The notes beneath the pieces were generated by a model. That model did no database searches, was not told the DNA's origin, and saw only the letters and a list, made by a program, of their open reading frames with translations. Shown one piece after another: positions 60,490-64,000 of a stretch of DNA of 64,000 bases (the first letter of the stretch is position 1; every line of letters begins with the position of its first letter). This DNA comes from Bradysia coprophila (lineage: Eukaryota > Arthropoda > Insecta > Diptera > Sciaridae), in NCBI RefSeq assembly GCF_014529535.1, contig NC_050736.1, positions 1,054,001 to 1,118,000 on the forward strand, written 5' to 3'. The translations under genes were made by a program, and so were the position numbers.

Positions 60490-61662
60490 ATGGCATCAGT
60501 TTCCATTGAATTCATTTTATTAGTGATATTACTTGTTCGTTGTGTACATTGTTCTGAATATGAAACTGTGAAAAGCGCGGAAAACTCAGACATAATTCCA
60601 AAAGCCCGGCTACTTGTCAACGATTTCCTAAATAAAACCGAAAATGAGTTCGTTCCTGGTCTTGTCATTAGTGTATCTGTTAAAGGTGAACAGAAGTGGC
60701 TGGAAGCATTCGGAAAAGCCAATATTGAGAATAACGTCACTATGACTGGTGATTCTGTGATGCAAATTGGTTCAATCACTAAGTCGTTCATTGTTGGCTT
60801 AGCGTCTCGATTGATGCAAGAGAATAAATTGGATTTCGATGTACCGATCAGAAAGTATCTATCCGTAAATAAATTTCCCGATAAAACATGGAATGGAAGT
60901 GTTGTGAATATAACATTACGGCAACTTTTCCAAATGACGGCTGGAGTTCCCAATAATTTGGATGACCTTGAAGTAGGGAAATGTCTTCGATGCACAAATC
61001 AAATTGAGCGTTTAATCTTGATGCGAGATAAAGAATTGGAATTTGAACCAGGAACTAATTTTTCATACACTAACTACGGCTATGAACTTGCTGGTGCGGT
61101 CATGGAGTCAGTTCTTGAAAATAAGAGTTTAGATGATGCTGTGAAAGAAATGATTGATAATGTCTTAAAGCTGAACAAAACAGCAATCTATGATTCACAT
61201 GTGATAACACCACACATCGCCTCTTTCTACACAACTGACAATGGTAGTTTTTCCAACAGTGGAATGTGGGGAGATATTTTCCTGAACGAACTACATGCCG
61301 CTGGTGGTATCATCTCCACTATGACAGATTTAATAACATACGGTCAGATCTGGTTAGATGCTTATAATGGACGTAGTGAACAATTCCTCAAACAATCCTC
61401 TGCAAAGAGCGCCTGGACACCAAGTGATGTGAGCCCAATTTTTTACGGCATGGGATGGGTTATTCAAAATAATACCAGTGTCGATAGACGCAGCGGCAAT
61501 CAAGTAGTGTGGCATGATGGTGGGACATATGGGTGCCGATCGATGCTCGCTATATATCCTGAAACGGAAATAATCATCGCTGCATCGGCAAATTTAGGAG
61601 AATGTGGTTTGGAAACTTTGATTTTAGAAGGTAACTTAGCCGATCTATTTGCAGGCAATTAA
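60490..61662 (+). CDS. Secreted serine beta-lactamase-like hydrolase, copy B2
   Basis: Intronless, 390 residues. Signal peptide MASVSIEFILLVILLVRCVH. Motifs S95-I-T-K98 and Y193-T-N195 are intact; the third motif is H342-D-G344 (GNQVVWHDGGTYGC), where A copies have His-Ser-Gly. This changes a residue lining the active site and may alter substrate choice. Its upstream flank (CCCTGAAAACCCGTGCTTCC and on) matches that of the decayed B1, not that of A1/A2, and it lacks the A-type TATA block. The fold and secretion are confident; the reaction is not known. Confidence 0.9.
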   Translation: MASVSIEFILLVILLVRCVHCSEYETVKSAENSDIIPKARLLVNDFLNKTENEFVPGLVISVSVKGEQKWLEAFGKANIENNVTMTGDSVMQIGSITKSFIVGLASRLMQENKLDFDVPIRKYLSVNKFPDKTWNGSVVNITLRQLFQMTAGVPNNLDDLEVGKCLRCTNQIERLILMRDKELEFEPGTNFSYTNYGYELAGAVMESVLENKSLDDAVKEMIDNVLKLNKTAIYDSHVITPHIASFYTTDNGSFSNSGMWGDIFLNELHAAGGIISTMTDLITYGQIWLDAYNGRSEQFLKQSSAKSAWTPSDVSPIFYGMGWVIQNNTSVDRRSGNQVVWHDGGTYGCRSMLAIYPETEIIIAASANLGECGLETLILEGNLADLFAGN

Positions 61663-62024
61663 ACTACAGACCTTCAATATATTTTTTTTTATCTGACATT
61701 ATATTGGCAGGTACTTGAGGTGATGTCTTTGCTTTCTAAAGAGAACTTTTAATATTTTAGACGTTTTTGACCTTCAAATCTGGAATAATTTTGTAGGTAT
61801 TCAAAATTTTCGTGATTTTGTTGTGCTGGGAATATGTGGGAGTATCAAAAAAAAATCCAAAGCTGTCCGATACCCCTCACGTCGCTGCTCCGGCACTTGT
61901 CCCAGCAAATAAAGAATTTTCTCATGTTTTGTACCCATCGAAAGGTAGTCGCATTAAAATTATAGAAATACTGAAGGTAACGCAAATGCGCAAGTGCGCA
62001 CGGATCCCTACTTTAAGGTGAATT
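61663..62024. other. 3' flank of copy B2
   Basis: No dispersed ~125-bp element and no match to the A-type 3' flanks; nothing coding supported. Confidence 0.4.
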
Positions 62025-63263
62025 TACAGTTTGTTCAAAAATGAAATGCACAGTTTTTAGTATTTCGAGACATTTCAAAATTGCAATCTGTCAGATAGTA
62101 AAGGATGCGTTTAATTACCCGGCGCATTAAAAGATTTGAAATTTGAATGATTTTTTCCACAGCTACATATTTTTGCATGTTAAGTTTCTTACATTTTTTG
62201 CAGATAGCATTTTAATAGTAGGAAACTTAGATTTCGTAGGAAGAATTCGCGGAACGAAAAATGTAAATTTATTTTGAGTCTGAGTATTGTTCTACATCTA
62301 TGATTTCTCTTAGATCGTGTTTCTATTCAAACAAATCGATGGTCTTTGAATACTCAAATCTGTAGAAAGACCGTCTGCTTCATACATTTAGCAAATTTTT
62401 TACAAGAAGTTTTATCGGCACTTGAAGTGACGATATTGGAAACACGAATAAGCATCAGGGAAAAAAAATTTGTCAACAATTATTTTCTACAAATATATAA
62501 ATATTTGGCACAAATATGTAAATATTTGTAACAAATAAATTCGCAATTTATTTGTAACAAATATATAAAATATAAAATAATTTTAAATTATTTGTTATAA
62601 ATATTTTAAATATTTGTGACAAATAAATTCCAAATTTATTGTGACAAATATTTAAATTATTTGTGACACATATTTTATAAATTTGCAACAAATATTTAAA
62701 TTATTTATTAGAAATAAATTCAAAATTATAAATATCATAAATATTTTAAAAAAATTGTGACAAATAATTTAAAATATTTGTCACAAATAATTTTGAATTT
62801 ATTTCTCATAAATATTTGAAATATTTGTGACAAATATTTAAATATTCGAACCAAATTTTCAGCATTAAATTTGCTTCGAATAATTGAATTTTTTTTCGTG
62901 ATGATTTTTTGCTGCTAATTGAAGTTGAACAGTTAGCCGCTGTACAACACCATCGATTTCTTTGAATAAAGACACGATCTAAGAGAAATTATAGATGTAG
63001 AACAGTAAAACAATACTCAGACTAAAAATAAATTTACATTTTTCCGTTCGCAAATTCTTCGCATTCCTACTATTAAAATGCTATTTGCAAAAAATGTAAG
63101 AAACTTAACATGCAAAAATCTGTAGCTGTGGAAAAAACCATTCAAATTTCAAATCTGTTAATGCGCCGGTTAATTAAACGCATCCTTTACTATCTGACAG
63201 ATTGAAATTTTCAACTGTCTCGAAATACTGAAAACTGTGCATTTCATTTTTGAACAAACTGTA
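62025..63263. mobile_element. 1.24-kb inverted-repeat element with AT-rich tandem core
   Basis: The left arm starts TACAGTTTGTTCAAAAATGA and the right arm ends TCATTTTTGAACAAACTGTA; arms of about 320 bp match well (e.g. CAGATAGTAAAGGATGCGTTTAATTA). The core (about 62490-62850) is a run of AAATATTTGTGACAAATAAA-type repeats that also pair with themselves. No coding sequence. Confidence 0.88.
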
Positions 63264-64000
63264 GTTGCCTTATGTTGCATACATATTGAATTCGCTTGCG
63301 TCGGCAACTGGTGGTGAGGTGCATCAGCAGGTGCAAAAACATAAGTCACAAGAAAATGTGACGATGGTAGCATTACAAAAATGAATTCATCTGAAAGTTG
63401 GGATCCGTAAATTCTCTGATCCACTGAGGCTTTGCGTTACCTGCAGTGTTTATATACTTTGGTCGCCATAGCTTTTAAATGAGCCCCATCTTGCTATGCT
63501 TCGACGAATATCGTCAAACTTGGTGTCATTTGAAAAAGAATAGTGAGAATACCTCTCAACCAGGACTAATATCATCGTGAGTCTACACTAAGCCTTCAAA
63601 TGAGAAAAAATAAAAGTATTTCTCATTGTGAGTGTTCCGCTCGACCAAAATAAGTAGAAAGCGCTCATATTGATGAATTTATTGCGAAAGTTGTTTACAC
63701 CGAAAATCAAGATTGTCTATCGACTTGCACTTGCATACTTACCAGCACGGGTAATAAACATTTTGACTGACTTTGAGACCAAGGAAGAAACGTTCTAATT
63801 ATTAAAGAAATAATTGAACATTATTAACTATTAAGCGATACACAAATTAGATAGACAAAAACTTCTACTAAAACATTTGTATCGACTAGGAACAGATTTT
63901 TCATTTGCCCATTTAATAAATGGCGTTTACGACCTGCTGCTACTTTTTGTTATTTTTTGGTTTGGATTTATGGATTATTGATAATTGTGATATGTGGTTA
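63264..64000. other. Window end, no gene seen
   Basis: AT-rich, only short frames. Confidence 0.4.

Overview
This is an AT-rich, repeat-dense stretch of an insect nuclear genome. Spliced genes with GT-AG introns, a degenerin/ENaC 'pickpocket' channel, Copia- and I/R1-type retroelements and many short inverted-repeat transposons all point to an insect. The style of the leucine-rich-repeat gene suggests a lower dipteran, perhaps a fungus gnat (Sciaroidea), but the species cannot be fixed from the sequence alone.

Layout. (1) 101-1548 (+): exons 2-7 of the 26S proteasome ubiquitin receptor Rpn10/PSMD4; the first exon lies outside the window. (2) 6012-2648 (-): a complete 11-exon pickpocket sodium channel, 481 residues, which I rebuilt splice site by splice site. 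(3) 6-24 kb: essentially gene-free, with hairpin MITEs, a retroelement reverse-transcriptase tail, a GC-rich block of unknown origin and a 2.05-kb foldback element with internal 143-bp tandem repeats. (4) 25590-24569 (-): a complete uracil-DNA glycosylase (UNG) with a PCNA-binding box. (5) 27110-29881 (+): a secreted leucine-rich-repeat gene broken by several frameshifts, a stop and a repeat insertion. (6) 31-33 kb: an 18-bp satellite beside a 521-bp palindrome. (7) 33-46 kb: gene-poor, with a 1.99-kb perfect-looking palindrome that carries 8-bp target duplications, several MITEs and a 7 x 49-bp tandem repeat. (8) 47017-46632 (-): a three-exon TOM7 gene of 54 codons, too short to show as an open frame. 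(9) 48.8-61.7 kb: a tandem array of intronless, secreted serine beta-lactamase-like proteins (three intact, one decayed copy). (10) 62-63.3 kb: a 1.24-kb inverted repeat around an AT-rich core.

The most unusual part is the beta-lactamase-like array. It reads as a duplicated two-gene unit A-B-A-B (A1 intact, B1 decayed, A2 intact, B2 intact). The A copies keep a His-Ser-Gly third active-site motif and B2 has His-Asp-Gly. The first unit was later hit by a DNA transposon, which in turn received a 1.43-kb gag-only Copia-type LTR element with two identical 198-bp LTRs. The second unit was hit by a 5'-truncated LINE, itself split by a 124-bp TA-flanked MITE. The undisturbed sister copy of each flank shows the empty site, so the order of events can be read directly.

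The housekeeping genes (proteasome, UNG, TOM7) work independently. The beta-lactamase-like proteins and the LRR protein carry signal peptides and would act outside the cell.
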